Source of the DNA: Flavobacteriaceae bacterium | GTDB lineage: Bacteria > Bacteroidota > Bacteroidia > Flavobacteriales > Flavobacteriaceae | Length of the DNA: 12,729 nucleotides | Assembly: GCA_020347545.1 (NCBI GenBank) | Contig: CP070731.1 | Coordinates: 2,520,553 to 2,533,281, forward strand | Direction of reading: 5' to 3' | Part shown: positions 1 to 5,942 of the stretch, piece by piece | Layout of the letters: every line of letters begins with the position of its first letter | How positions within the stretch are numbered: the stretch's first letter is position 1 | The notes under the pieces: model-generated | The model's input: the letters and a program-made list of their open reading frames with translations, nothing else | The model's database searches: none | What the model was told of the DNA's origin: nothing | Program-made: the position numbers and the translations under genes

Positions 1-1
1 C

Positions 2-625
2 TTCAATTGGCTGGCAGGAGATAAGATGTCAAGGGAACCCAGACTATCACTTTTTTCATTGAATGAAGATCAAAACGCCGATTTTTTACACTCGAAATTC
101 TCGGACCAGGAATTGAAAATTTATAAAAATTTAAGTAGGCGCAACACCTTGAAGACGTCTTCAGTAGGAAGGATTTTTGACGCAGTAGCTTCTCTTTTGG
201 GGCTTTGTGATATTAACAGCTACGAAGGAGAAGGGGCTATTTTACTGGAAAATGCAATTGATGGGTATGATTTAGATAATTTAAAGTCGTATACCAACAA
301 CCTGAGAGAGGGCCCGATTCCTACTCAGGAGATTTGGAACGGAATCTACAAAGATTATTGCATAGGGCAGGACTCCGGGAATATCATCTCGAATTTTCTG
401 TTCACTTTGGCAAGATTGATTTTTGAGCTTGCAGATCAGCATCAAATTAAAAAGATTGCCTGCAGTGGCGGGGTGTTTCAAAATACAACCCTGGTAGATA
501 TGATGATTGACCTTGTGCCTGAGGGAGTGAAACTTTATCTGAACCGGGATCTGTCACCCAATGATGAAAACATCGCCTTCGGACAAATCTTTTATCATTT
601 ACATGATATGGATCAAAAGCAATAA
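2..625 (+). CDS. hypF: HypF carbamoyltransferase, C-terminal part (partial)
   Basis: Partial: the reading frame is open to the left edge (FNWLAGDKMSREPR...), so the ATG at 26 is an internal Met and not the start. About 207 residues are visible. HypF makes the thiocarbamate on HypE Cys that becomes the cyanide ligand of the [NiFe]-hydrogenase active site; it acts in the cytoplasm. What is visible is the C-terminal Kae1/YgjD-like domain: the GDK-x-x-REP segment at the left edge, SSVGRIFDAVASLLG (start near base 158), YEGEGAILLE, CSGGVFQN (near base 460) and LSPNDENIAFGQ (near base 550), all in the family's order. The acylphosphatase, zinc-finger and YrdC domains would lie off the window. The gene ends in KQ-TAA, 6 bases before the stop of the convergent nickel-permease gene. 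An O-carbamoyltransferase of another pathway also carries this fold, but the motif set and the nickel neighbour favour HypF. Confidence 0.88.
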   Translation, partial: FNWLAGDKMSREPRLSLFSLNEDQNADFLHSKFSDQELKIYKNLSRRNTLKTSSVGRIFDAVASLLGLCDINSYEGEGAILLENAIDGYDLDNLKSYTNNLREGPIPTQEIWNGIYKDYCIGQDSGNIISNFLFTLARLIFELADQHQIKKIACSGGVFQNTTLVDMMIDLVPEGVKLYLNRDLSPNDENIAFGQIFYHLHDMDQKQ

Positions 626-638
626 AAAAATTTATTGC
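619..638. terminator. Inverted repeat spanning both stop codons of the convergent pair
   Basis: The arms GCAATAAA (619-626) and TTTATTGC (631-638) pair perfectly around AAAA. The TAA of hypF (623-625) and the TAA of the minus-strand permease gene (632-634) both lie inside it. On the minus strand the hairpin is followed by TTTTGATC, giving a short U-tract, so it is a more plausible terminator for the permease transcript than for hypF, where CCCCAG follows. The stem is AT-rich and weak. Confidence 0.35.
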
Positions 639-1342
639 CCCAGAATCCAGTAGATTCCCACTGCCAGCGCAAAGATTCCTCCCATTAACCGAATTCCCCT
701 GTAAAGATTTTGATTGTGTTCATTCTTTGCAAAATCGATCACCTTGGCCAGAACCAAAGAAAACAGTGTCATCGCCACAAGTATTCCTGAAATAAAGCCT
801 ACTATATATAATCCGCCATCAAAATTATCTTTAAAACCGAGAACTGGCAAGAAGAGTATAAAATGTGCAATTCCTGCGAGGCCATGTAATACTCCTATCC
901 AGAATGAAGCGAGATAACCTTGTTTTTCAGCTTTTGAATCCTTGTTTTGATGTGTGTGTTCATGATTTGGATTATGACTGTGATCGTGATGATGTTTATG
1001 GATAAATGGTGCATCTTCAGTATGCACATGCAAATGGCTGTGATCCGGATTAGGTTTCAAAATTTTATAAAAGGCCCAGACCCCGATAATGATCAGGACT
1101 AAGCCCACCAGCTGTTCGCTATAGGAAGATATTTCCTCTACAGGTATGAGTTCTTTAAAAAATAAAAACAACGAGCCTATCAACCACATGCCAAAAATAT
1201 GTCCGACCCCCCAAAACAATCCAATTTTCCAGGCCTTACGCTTGGATTCAATGATGAATGGCATAACAGCCGCTACGTGATCGGGCCCCATGATAACGTG
1301 AAGAATTGAGGCTAATAGTCCTGCAAAAAAAGGGAAAGTCAT
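632..1342 (-). CDS. Nickel/cobalt permease-like protein (NicO/UreH-like)
   Basis: A 236-residue inner-membrane protein with about six hydrophobic segments (near residues 5-27, 36-62, 76-94, 144-170, 178-200, 216-234). TM1 carries H15-x5-D21-H22 (HVIMGPDHVAAV), like the histidine-aspartate metal signature of nickel/cobalt permeases. The second half has HGLAGIAH (153-160), a repeat-like counterpart. The loop between TM3 and TM4 (101-131) holds 13 histidines, a likely metal-binding or metal-buffering segment. The inferred job is Ni2+ uptake or handling, which fits its position tail-to-tail with hypF, since [NiFe]-hydrogenase needs nickel. The ATG start puts TM1 at the very N-terminus, as usual for the family. 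A TAnnTTTG element lies upstream at 1402-1409. Cobalt or another divalent metal cannot be excluded, and export rather than import is possible for related proteins. Confidence 0.8.
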   Translation of the reverse strand: MTFPFFAGLLASILHVIMGPDHVAAVMPFIIESKRKAWKIGLFWGVGHIFGMWLIGSLFLFFKELIPVEEISSYSEQLVGLVLIIIGVWAFYKILKPNPDHSHLHVHTEDAPFIHKHHHDHSHNPNHEHTHQNKDSKAEKQGYLASFWIGVLHGLAGIAHFILFLPVLGFKDNFDGGLYIVGFISGILVAMTLFSLVLAKVIDFAKNEHNQNLYRGIRLMGGIFALAVGIYWILGQ

Positions 1343-1401
1343 TTAAAAACCGAGTTTAGATTCTAACAAACATCAGCTTGATCAGAAATGGTTGTTTATA
1401 T

Positions 1402-1409
1402 CAAATTTA
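1402..1409 (-). promoter_or_regulatory. Bacteroidota -7 element (TAAATTTG) for the permease gene
   Basis: On the minus strand this reads TAAATTTG, an exact match to the Bacteroidota -7 consensus TAnnTTTG, in the 92-base gap upstream of the nickel-permease-like gene. A start of transcription a few bases on would give a leader of about 55 bases. No TTTG -33 element is seen at the usual 19-21 base spacing, so the call rests on one element. Confidence 0.4.
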
Positions 1410-1434
1410 CAATTAAAAAACAGAAAGCCGTAAT

Positions 1435-1941
1435 TTAAAATGACATTATTTGAGACCCGTATTCAATCAGTTCATATACGAAGAATACCAAGAAAATCAA
1501 ACTTGTAAAAAGCTTCATTGTTGTTGAGGCCAAAAAACCAACAAATGAACCAAAAGCTGACTTTAATGCTCTTTTGATGTCCCTGGGATCATGCATCAAT
1601 TCGCCGATGAGTGCACCGACAAAAGCCCCGATAACAAACCCGAGCGGAATAGGAAGAATCAGTCCGATTATCAGGCCAAGTGTTGCCCCGGTGGAACCTT
1701 TTTTAGAACCTCCAAATTTCTTTGCTCCCAGCCCCGGAATGATATAATCCAAAATCAGGATCAACAGGGCTACAAAAAAAGTTATTCCAAGGATATAATA
1801 ATTCATCGGAACAGCCGAGGTCAGGAAGAGTAAAAGCAATCCGAACCAGCCCGTTATGGGGCCGGGTAAAACCGGAAGAACAGACCCTGCTATTCCAAGA
1901 ATTACGAGCAACAATCCTAAAAGCGTCAATAATAAATCCAT
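1435..1941 (-). CDS. DUF456 family membrane protein
   Basis: A 168-residue, very hydrophobic protein matching DUF456: an N-terminal TM hairpin with VLPVLPGPITGW (21-32), a second hydrophobic stretch ending in LDYIIPGLGAKKFGGSKKG (64-82), then a glycine-rich membrane segment (83-114, GxxxG-type spacing) and a C-terminal TM (about 143-160). The HDPRDIKRALKSAF segment (117-130) is a cytoplasmic-looking amphipathic link. The family's biochemical role is unknown; the glycine pattern suggests tight helix packing. It is divergent from the lipoprotein gene at 2060, sharing a 118-base intergenic region. The ATG start at 1941 places TM1 immediately at the N-terminus. An overlapping frame starting nearby is only a shadow. 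The family assignment is confident; no function is claimed. Confidence 0.85.
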   Translation of the reverse strand: MDLLLTLLGLLLVILGIAGSVLPVLPGPITGWFGLLLLFLTSAVPMNYYILGITFFVALLILILDYIIPGLGAKKFGGSKKGSTGATLGLIIGLILPIPLGFVIGAFVGALIGELMHDPRDIKRALKSAFGSFVGFLASTTMKLFTSLIFLVFFVYELIEYGSQIMSF

Positions 1942-1997
1942 ACACGAATGTAAGCTATTTTTTCAATTGCCAATTAGTATTAACAATTTGTTCAAGT

Positions 1998-2036
1998 TTT
2001 GTACAATAAGCCATGATTTTCAAATTTATTTGTACA
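1998..2036. repeat. Pair of TTTGTACA direct repeats in a divergent promoter region
   Basis: TTTGTACA occurs at 1998-2005 and again at 2029-2036, start-to-start 31 bases (about three helical turns), between the divergent DUF456 and lipoprotein genes. The first copy contains the palindrome TTGTACAA. They could be binding sites for one regulator on the same DNA face, or simply AT-rich chance. Confidence 0.25.
2021..2028 (-). promoter_or_regulatory. Bacteroidota -7 element (TAAATTTG) for the DUF456 gene
   Basis: On the minus strand this is TAAATTTG, an exact TAnnTTTG match and the same octamer as at 1402-1409. It would give the DUF456 transcript a leader of roughly 75 bases. An overlapping plus-strand TTTATTTG (2025-2032, one mismatch) could serve the lipoprotein gene at 2060. 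No convincing -33 element accompanies either. Confidence 0.35.
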
Positions 2037-2059
2037 TTCACAAGGTATAAGCGAATACA

Positions 2060-2545
2060 ATGTTTTCTAGGCTGATTATTATCATATCCATTATTTTGGT
2101 ATCGTATTCCTGTGATTTTATATCGCCTAAAAAAAGGGCTTTAAGAAATACCGTTCTTCTTGACACTATTATCGATTACAACGAGGTAGATGTCTACCCT
2201 TTGTTCCTGGATTGCAATAACTGTGACAGCAGTGAAAAGCAGAATTTATGTTTTGAGATGGAATTGCTCCGGAGACTGCAGAGAATAATGGGCAAAGAAA
2301 TGCTTCAGGCGGCTGTAAAATCCCGAGATACCCTTACGGTTGAGGTACTGGTAGATACAAATGGTAAAATTTCCATTGTCGAGATTCATAAACCCGAAAG
2401 TCTGCAAAACAATCTTGACCAGATCGATAGTTTGTTGTTTAAGAGCTTCGCAGCGCTTCCTGCAACGGTCCAACCTTCATTGAAAAGGGGTATTCCTGTG
2501 AATTCGATGTTTACCCTTCCAATAGTGGTGAGTCCCATACAGTAA
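2060..2545 (+). CDS. Putative lipoprotein with TonB-C-like domain
   Basis: A 161-residue protein. Residues 1-17 form a hydrophobic signal (basic R4, then IIIISIILVSYS) followed by Cys18, a plausible but loose lipobox (SYS-C), so a lipid-anchored envelope protein is inferred. The mature part has Cys52, Cys55 and Cys64 in the arrangement FLDCNNC...NLCFEMELL, then LTVEVLVDTNGKISIVEIHKP (92-112) and a C-terminal strand FTLPIVV. That layout resembles the many Bacteroidota proteins with a degenerate TonB C-terminal domain (CF-x-x-x-L helix, then V-x-V-x-V-D-x-x-G-K-I strand pair). No energy-transducing N-terminal proline-rich linker is present, so it is unlikely to be a true TonB. The gene ends three bases before the stop of the convergent glycosyltransferase. 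Function is unknown; lipoprotein status is moderately sure. Confidence 0.65.
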   Translation: MFSRLIIIISIILVSYSCDFISPKKRALRNTVLLDTIIDYNEVDVYPLFLDCNNCDSSEKQNLCFEMELLRRLQRIMGKEMLQAAVKSRDTLTVEVLVDTNGKISIVEIHKPESLQNNLDQIDSLLFKSFAALPATVQPSLKRGIPVNSMFTLPIVVSPIQ

Positions 2546-2548
2546 TTT

Positions 2549-3691
2549 TTAACGATAAGATCTCTCCTTCCAGCGGTAATTTTTAGTTAGTGAGAGGACA
2601 CTCACTATGACCGTATAAAATGGATGGATAAAGGAGGAAATAAAATAGGACCTCAAGATATCTGTCTGTTTGAAGAACTTTGAGGTTTTAAAGATCAAAA
2701 GAAAATCCAGATTGAATTTTATTAGAAAAATCAAACCGATACTTCTCCATGAGATCTTTCCGGCAATACCATAAAAAAAGAAAATGATCAGTAACAGGCT
2801 ATAAGCAAAGACCAACAGACCGATCATCTTTACTTTTAAAGAATCATATGCGGTGGTTTTTGAGGCCCATCTGATCCTTTGAGAGAGGAGTGCCCGCCAT
2901 GATTTTTGGCTTGAAGTTTTTACCAGCGCCTCATAGGATTTTAAAAAACAAACCTGATTCGGATATTTTTCCTGAATTTTTTCCATAAGGAAGACATCAT
3001 CTCCGCTTGCAAGATGCTCATTTCCTTTAAATCCATGAACTGCATTAAAACCTTCCTTACTGTAACACAAATTAGCGCCATTACACAAAAAAGGCTCTAG
3101 GATGATCCCCTTATCTGATTGCCCAAAACTACCCATTGTGATTCCTTGCAGACTCAAAAAATCCAGAACTTGAAACTGATGCAGGAAACTCATACCCTCT
3201 TCATAAGTTACCGGAGCTACGACCATCTTTGCCTTCTCTGTGTTGATCATTTGATTAAAGGCCAAAAGCCACTTTCGAGGAACGGAACAGTCGGCATCCG
3301 TTGTAATAATCCATTCAAAGGAAGATGCATCAATTCCTTTTTGTATCGCTGCTTTTTTCGGGGCCCGATGTTCTTCTGTCAGTTTAATTATTTTAACATT
3401 GAGCTCAGGATGGTCACCGGTAAATTCCTGAGCAAGGACAACCGAATCGTCTTCTGAATTATCATCGATCAGGATGATTTCATATTTGTCTTCAGGATAT
3501 TTTACAGCTGCAAGACTCCCAAGAAGTTTTAAAAGGTTTTGTGCTTCATTTCTAAAAGGTATTATGATCGAAAACTCGTTAAAATGAGCTTGTTTTTTAA
3601 GTTCCAGCGATGGCAGGCGGTCAATACCCTGACTCAAATACAAAATGAGTATTCCGTAAATAACAGCTATGGTAAACCCCGCAATAATCAT
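2549..3691 (-). CDS. Family 2 glycosyltransferase, membrane-bound
   Basis: A 380-residue inverting GT-A enzyme. The N-terminal TM (about 2-20) is followed by the catalytic domain: SIIIPFRNEA (41-50), IILIDDNSEDDS (72-83, nucleotide binding), TTDAD (130-134, the DxD-type metal/nucleotide-sugar site), ASGDDVFLM (228-236, acceptor/base region) and QRIRW (271-275, QxxRW). Hydrophobic helices follow at about 287-310, 315-337 and 348-368. The QxxRW plus C-terminal TMs is typical of processive or lipid-acceptor GT2 enzymes, working at the cytoplasmic face of the inner membrane. Donor sugar and acceptor cannot be read from the sequence. Its start codon overlaps the stop of the upstream flippase-like gene (ATGA, 3688-3691), so the pair is translationally coupled and probably acts on one glycolipid or envelope product. 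Confidence 0.88.
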   Translation of the reverse strand: MIIAGFTIAVIYGILILYLSQGIDRLPSLELKKQAHFNEFSIIIPFRNEAQNLLKLLGSLAAVKYPEDKYEIILIDDNSEDDSVVLAQEFTGDHPELNVKIIKLTEEHRAPKKAAIQKGIDASSFEWIITTDADCSVPRKWLLAFNQMINTEKAKMVVAPVTYEEGMSFLHQFQVLDFLSLQGITMGSFGQSDKGIILEPFLCNGANLCYSKEGFNAVHGFKGNEHLASGDDVFLMEKIQEKYPNQVCFLKSYEALVKTSSQKSWRALLSQRIRWASKTTAYDSLKVKMIGLLVFAYSLLLIIFFFYGIAGKISWRSIGLIFLIKFNLDFLLIFKTSKFFKQTDILRSYFISSFIHPFYTVIVSVLSLTKNYRWKERSYR

Positions 3692-4668
3692 TTGACGAAC
3701 TTAGTTTCACTCGGAATTAAGGTACGTGGACTAAATCTGATCACAAAAATGCTTCCGATCATAGCAGGAAAAGCAAAGTTTAAAATCCACATCGTGGCTG
3801 TGATACTTAAAATGACAATTTCACTAACTCCAAGATATCCGAAAAGGGTTACGGCAACAGAACCTTTTACCAGCCAGTCAAAAAGTACAAACCCGGGAAT
3901 TGCGGAAGCGATAAAATACATTAAGAAGATGGATGGAAGAGCCACGGTATAGGCAATGTCTACATCAAAAAAGAGCAGTAACAAATAAAACTGATGCGAA
4001 AAAACCAGATAGCGCAAGATTGAAAAAATCAGGGCATTCCCATAAACCTGATTTGGTATTTTAAACAAGCTCCTCAATTTACCGAACCAGGAAAGCCGAT
4101 TCGCTTTCTGAAAAATCCAAAAAAGTAAAAAGCTTAGTAAAACCGTAATGAGAACAAGGGGAATATAGATTTCCGAGGTTCGAAAACTTTCCAGTGGCAG
4201 ATCGTCATAAAATACAAAAACACCGAAGATCCCAAAGATGGCCGTAACCGTCATCTGAGTGGCATTCCCTATAAAATTTCTGATCATGACCCCGGGCCGT
4301 TGTTTTCTGTAATAATAGATTGCTTTGGCACCATACTCTCCGATCCTGTTAGGAGTAATCAGGGAAGCGGTAAGAGATCCAAGACTTTGTTCGAGAGCTT
4401 CAGAAAAAGAAATCTTTTGAAGACTGCTCATTAAAAACTTCCATTTTCCGATCTCGAGCAACCAGTTGATAAAGGTTAATGAGACAATCAGCACAAAAAA
4501 TGCGATTCCGGCCGTACCCAACCCATCGATTTGATTTGTCCACAGGTTACCATTAAAATTTTCCCCATTAAAAAGTCGTTGAGAAATAACATAATAGGCA
4601 CCTGAAAGGATCAGGAGTTTTGCGATAAAAAGAAAACTTGAAAAGTATTTTTGCAAGATATTGTACAT
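3688..4668 (-). CDS. LPG-synthase TM-domain / flippase-like membrane protein
   Basis: A 326-residue polytopic protein with about eight hydrophobic segments. It matches the transmembrane domain shared by MprF/lysylphosphatidylglycerol synthase, AglD and UPF0104 proteins. The clearest mark is LITPNRIGEYGAKA (103-116), the family's conserved TP-x-R-x-GE motif after the second or third TM; a matching WILNFAFPAMIG segment lies near the C-terminus. There is no C-terminal aminoacyl-transferase domain, so it is the flippase-like half only. With the coupled glycosyltransferase downstream (ATGA overlap) it may help move or present a lipid-linked sugar; this is inference. The start ATG at 4668 is 42 bases from ruvC's start on the other strand. 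The promoter is not obvious, but an inverted repeat lies in that gap. Confidence 0.8.
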   Translation of the reverse strand: MYNILQKYFSSFLFIAKLLILSGAYYVISQRLFNGENFNGNLWTNQIDGLGTAGIAFFVLIVSLTFINWLLEIGKWKFLMSSLQKISFSEALEQSLGSLTASLITPNRIGEYGAKAIYYYRKQRPGVMIRNFIGNATQMTVTAIFGIFGVFVFYDDLPLESFRTSEIYIPLVLITVLLSFLLFWIFQKANRLSWFGKLRSLFKIPNQVYGNALIFSILRYLVFSHQFYLLLLFFDVDIAYTVALPSIFLMYFIASAIPGFVLFDWLVKGSVAVTLFGYLGVSEIVILSITATMWILNFAFPAMIGSIFVIRFSPRTLIPSETKFVK

Positions 4669-4683
4669 TTACACAAAGAAACA

Positions 4684-4702
4684 AAATATCATTCTGATAT
4701 TT
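4684..4702. promoter_or_regulatory. 8-bp inverted repeat between divergent flippase-like gene and ruvC
   Basis: AAATATCA (4684-4691) and TGATATTT (4695-4702) are perfect inverted arms around TTC, inside the 42-base gap between two divergent starts. The right arm ends 8 bases before the ruvC TTG. It could be a dimeric-repressor operator or an mRNA hairpin in the ruvC leader. No regulator of known identity is suggested by the sequence. Confidence 0.4.
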
Positions 4703-4710
4703 AACTTCAA

Positions 4711-5280
4711 TTGTCAAAACAATTTACATTGCCAAAGGAAAGAATAATCTTAGGAATTGATCCGGGGACAACAGTAATGGGGTATGGGCTTATCAAGGTC
4801 ATTGATAAGAAAATGCATTTTATGCAGCTCAATGAATTGATGCTTAAAAAATACAGCGATCACTACTCCAAGCTTAAGCTGATATTTGAGCGGACCATTG
4901 AACTTATCGACACCTATCATCCGGACGAAATAGCCATTGAAGCGCCTTTCTTTGGCAAAAATGTCCAGTCCATGTTAAAATTGGGAAGGGCTCAGGGAGT
5001 GGCTATGGCCGCAGGGCTATCCCGTGAAGTCGCCATCACTGAATATTCCCCTAAAAAGATCAAAATGGCGATAACCGGTAACGGAAACGCCTCTAAGGAA
5101 CAAGTAGCGAAAATGTTGCAAAGCACCTTAGGATTGAAAGAGCTTCCGAAAAATCTCGATGCTACTGATGGGCTGGCGGCGGCAGTTTGTCATTTTTACA
5201 ATGATGGGAAACAGCAAACTGGGAAAAGCTATTCCGGTTGGGGCTCCTTCGTGAAGCAAAACGAAAAACGGATCGGTTGA
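4711..5280 (+). CDS. ruvC: Crossover junction endodeoxyribonuclease RuvC
   Basis: A 189-residue RuvC, the nuclease that cuts Holliday junctions bound by RuvAB during recombination repair. All four acidic catalytic residues are visible: D17 in ILGIDPGT, E77 in IAIEAPFFGKN, and D150 and D153 in NLDATDGLAAAVCH. The NVQSMLKLGRAQGVAMAA helix (84-101) and ITGNGNASKEQV (121-132) are also family hallmarks. Start: TTG at 4711 is the first start-like codon after an in-frame TAA (4702-4704). A second TTG at 4729 (LPKERIILGIDPG) would also give a normal-looking protein, and no ATG is available near the N-terminus. No Shine-Dalgarno is seen. The C-terminal tail (KSYSGWGSFVKQN) looks like Flavobacteriia homologues. 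Divergent from the flippase-like gene; separated from hemW by an inserted-looking ABC operon. Confidence 0.95.
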   Translation: MSKQFTLPKERIILGIDPGTTVMGYGLIKVIDKKMHFMQLNELMLKKYSDHYSKLKLIFERTIELIDTYHPDEIAIEAPFFGKNVQSMLKLGRAQGVAMAAGLSREVAITEYSPKKIKMAITGNGNASKEQVAKMLQSTLGLKELPKNLDATDGLAAAVCHFYNDGKQQTGKSYSGWGSFVKQNEKRIG

Positions 5281-5386
5281 TACATTTGTGTCGCGATCGT
5301 TTCAACTTGGTCAGTATTCCTATTGATTCAAAAGCATTTTTAGGCTACAGTATTTAGTTTTATTTTAATTTTAATTCATGAAATTA

Positions 5387-5394
5387 TATATTTG
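5387..5394 (+). promoter_or_regulatory. Bacteroidota -7 element (TATATTTG) for the ABC operon
   Basis: TATATTTG matches TAnnTTTG exactly and ends 5 bases before the TTG start at 5400. Since transcription normally begins a few bases after this element, the mRNA would start at or next to the start codon, i.e. be leaderless or nearly so. A clear TTTG -33 element is missing upstream (the region is T-rich). It is the only exact match in the 119-base gap after ruvC. Confidence 0.5.
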
Positions 5395-5399
5395 TTTAC

Positions 5400-5942
5400 T
5401 TGAATAAGACAGTTTTACCCATACAGCCTAGCCCAATCATTTCCTATTTAAGAGTAGGTAGGTTATTGTATGCTTCACTGATACTATTTATAATAGAATC
5501 ATGGATCTATGGCATAGAGCTCATTAAATCAATTCGTTCTGGATCAGTTTTTTGGATCGTGTTTTGGACTGCATTTTTTTTATTTTCGTTTGTGCATATT
5601 TATTTGGTCATTATGGATGGCTGGTCGCGTTACCAAAATTATAAACGTATAAAGGATCAATTTTTTATCCATGGTTTTAATAAGAAAATGACACTTATTT
5701 ATGTAGGTTCGAAATGTCAGCGTATGGCTGCGGAAACGGCTGCGGAAGAATTGGGGATAAAGGATGAGGTGCAACAATGTTATCGTGATTTTGGTGTAAA
5801 ATGGTATCATTACATACCTTATTTTATGGTAAAGGAGCCCTTATTTCTGTTCAAAAAAATGTTTTGGTCCCGTACTTTTTTGGAAGATTATTACGAACCT
5901 AAATTTGATTTTCGGGCTATCTTCAAATCGCAAATAGCATGA
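5400..5942 (+). CDS. Uncharacterised two-TM protein, first gene of ABC operon
   Basis: A 180-residue protein I cannot assign to a named family. Two hydrophobic segments (about 22-42 and 50-72) form a membrane hairpin. A basic, aromatic-rich soluble part follows: DGWSRYQNYKRIKDQFFIHGF (73-93), KCQRMAAETAAEELG (105-119, Cys106), Cys127, then FGVKWYHYIPYFMVKEPLFLFKKMFWSRTFLEDYYEP (131-167). The density of W, Y, F and K suggests a domain lying on the membrane surface. Start: TTG at 5400; the next Met (M72) lies after both TMs, so an internal ATG is unlikely. An ATG at 5378 is out of frame and opens only nine codons. Its stop overlaps the ABC ATPase start (ATGA, 5939-5942), so it is co-translated with the exporter and probably serves it as an accessory subunit or cargo-handling factor. 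The function is not known. Confidence 0.7.
   Translation: MNKTVLPIQPSPIISYLRVGRLLYASLILFIIESWIYGIELIKSIRSGSVFWIVFWTAFFLFSFVHIYLVIMDGWSRYQNYKRIKDQFFIHGFNKKMTLIYVGSKCQRMAAETAAEELGIKDEVQQCYRDFGVKWYHYIPYFMVKEPLFLFKKMFWSRTFLEDYYEPKFDFRAIFKSQIA

Noticed and set aside
26..28. ATG as the start of a 199-residue protein
   Set aside because: The frame continues upstream to the left edge with HypF-like residues (NWLAGDK before MSREPR), so this is an internal Met of a partial gene.
714..917. Plus-strand open frame opposite the nickel-permease-like gene
   Set aside because: It is antisense to a gene with clear motifs and has no recognisable features.
3119..3952. Two plus-strand open frames of 112 and 137 codons opposite the glycosyltransferase and flippase-like genes
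   Set aside because: They lie antisense to well-supported genes and their translations show no domain or membrane logic.
5266..5302. Imperfect inverted repeat at the end of ruvC (AAACG-G-ATCG / CGATCGTTT) as a terminator
   Set aside because: It has a bulge, an 18-base loop and no T-tract.
5378..5407. Nine-codon frame MKLYICLLE ahead of the ABC operon as a leader peptide
   Set aside because: It begins upstream of the likely transcription start, has no amino-acid run typical of attenuators and no terminator hairpin after it.
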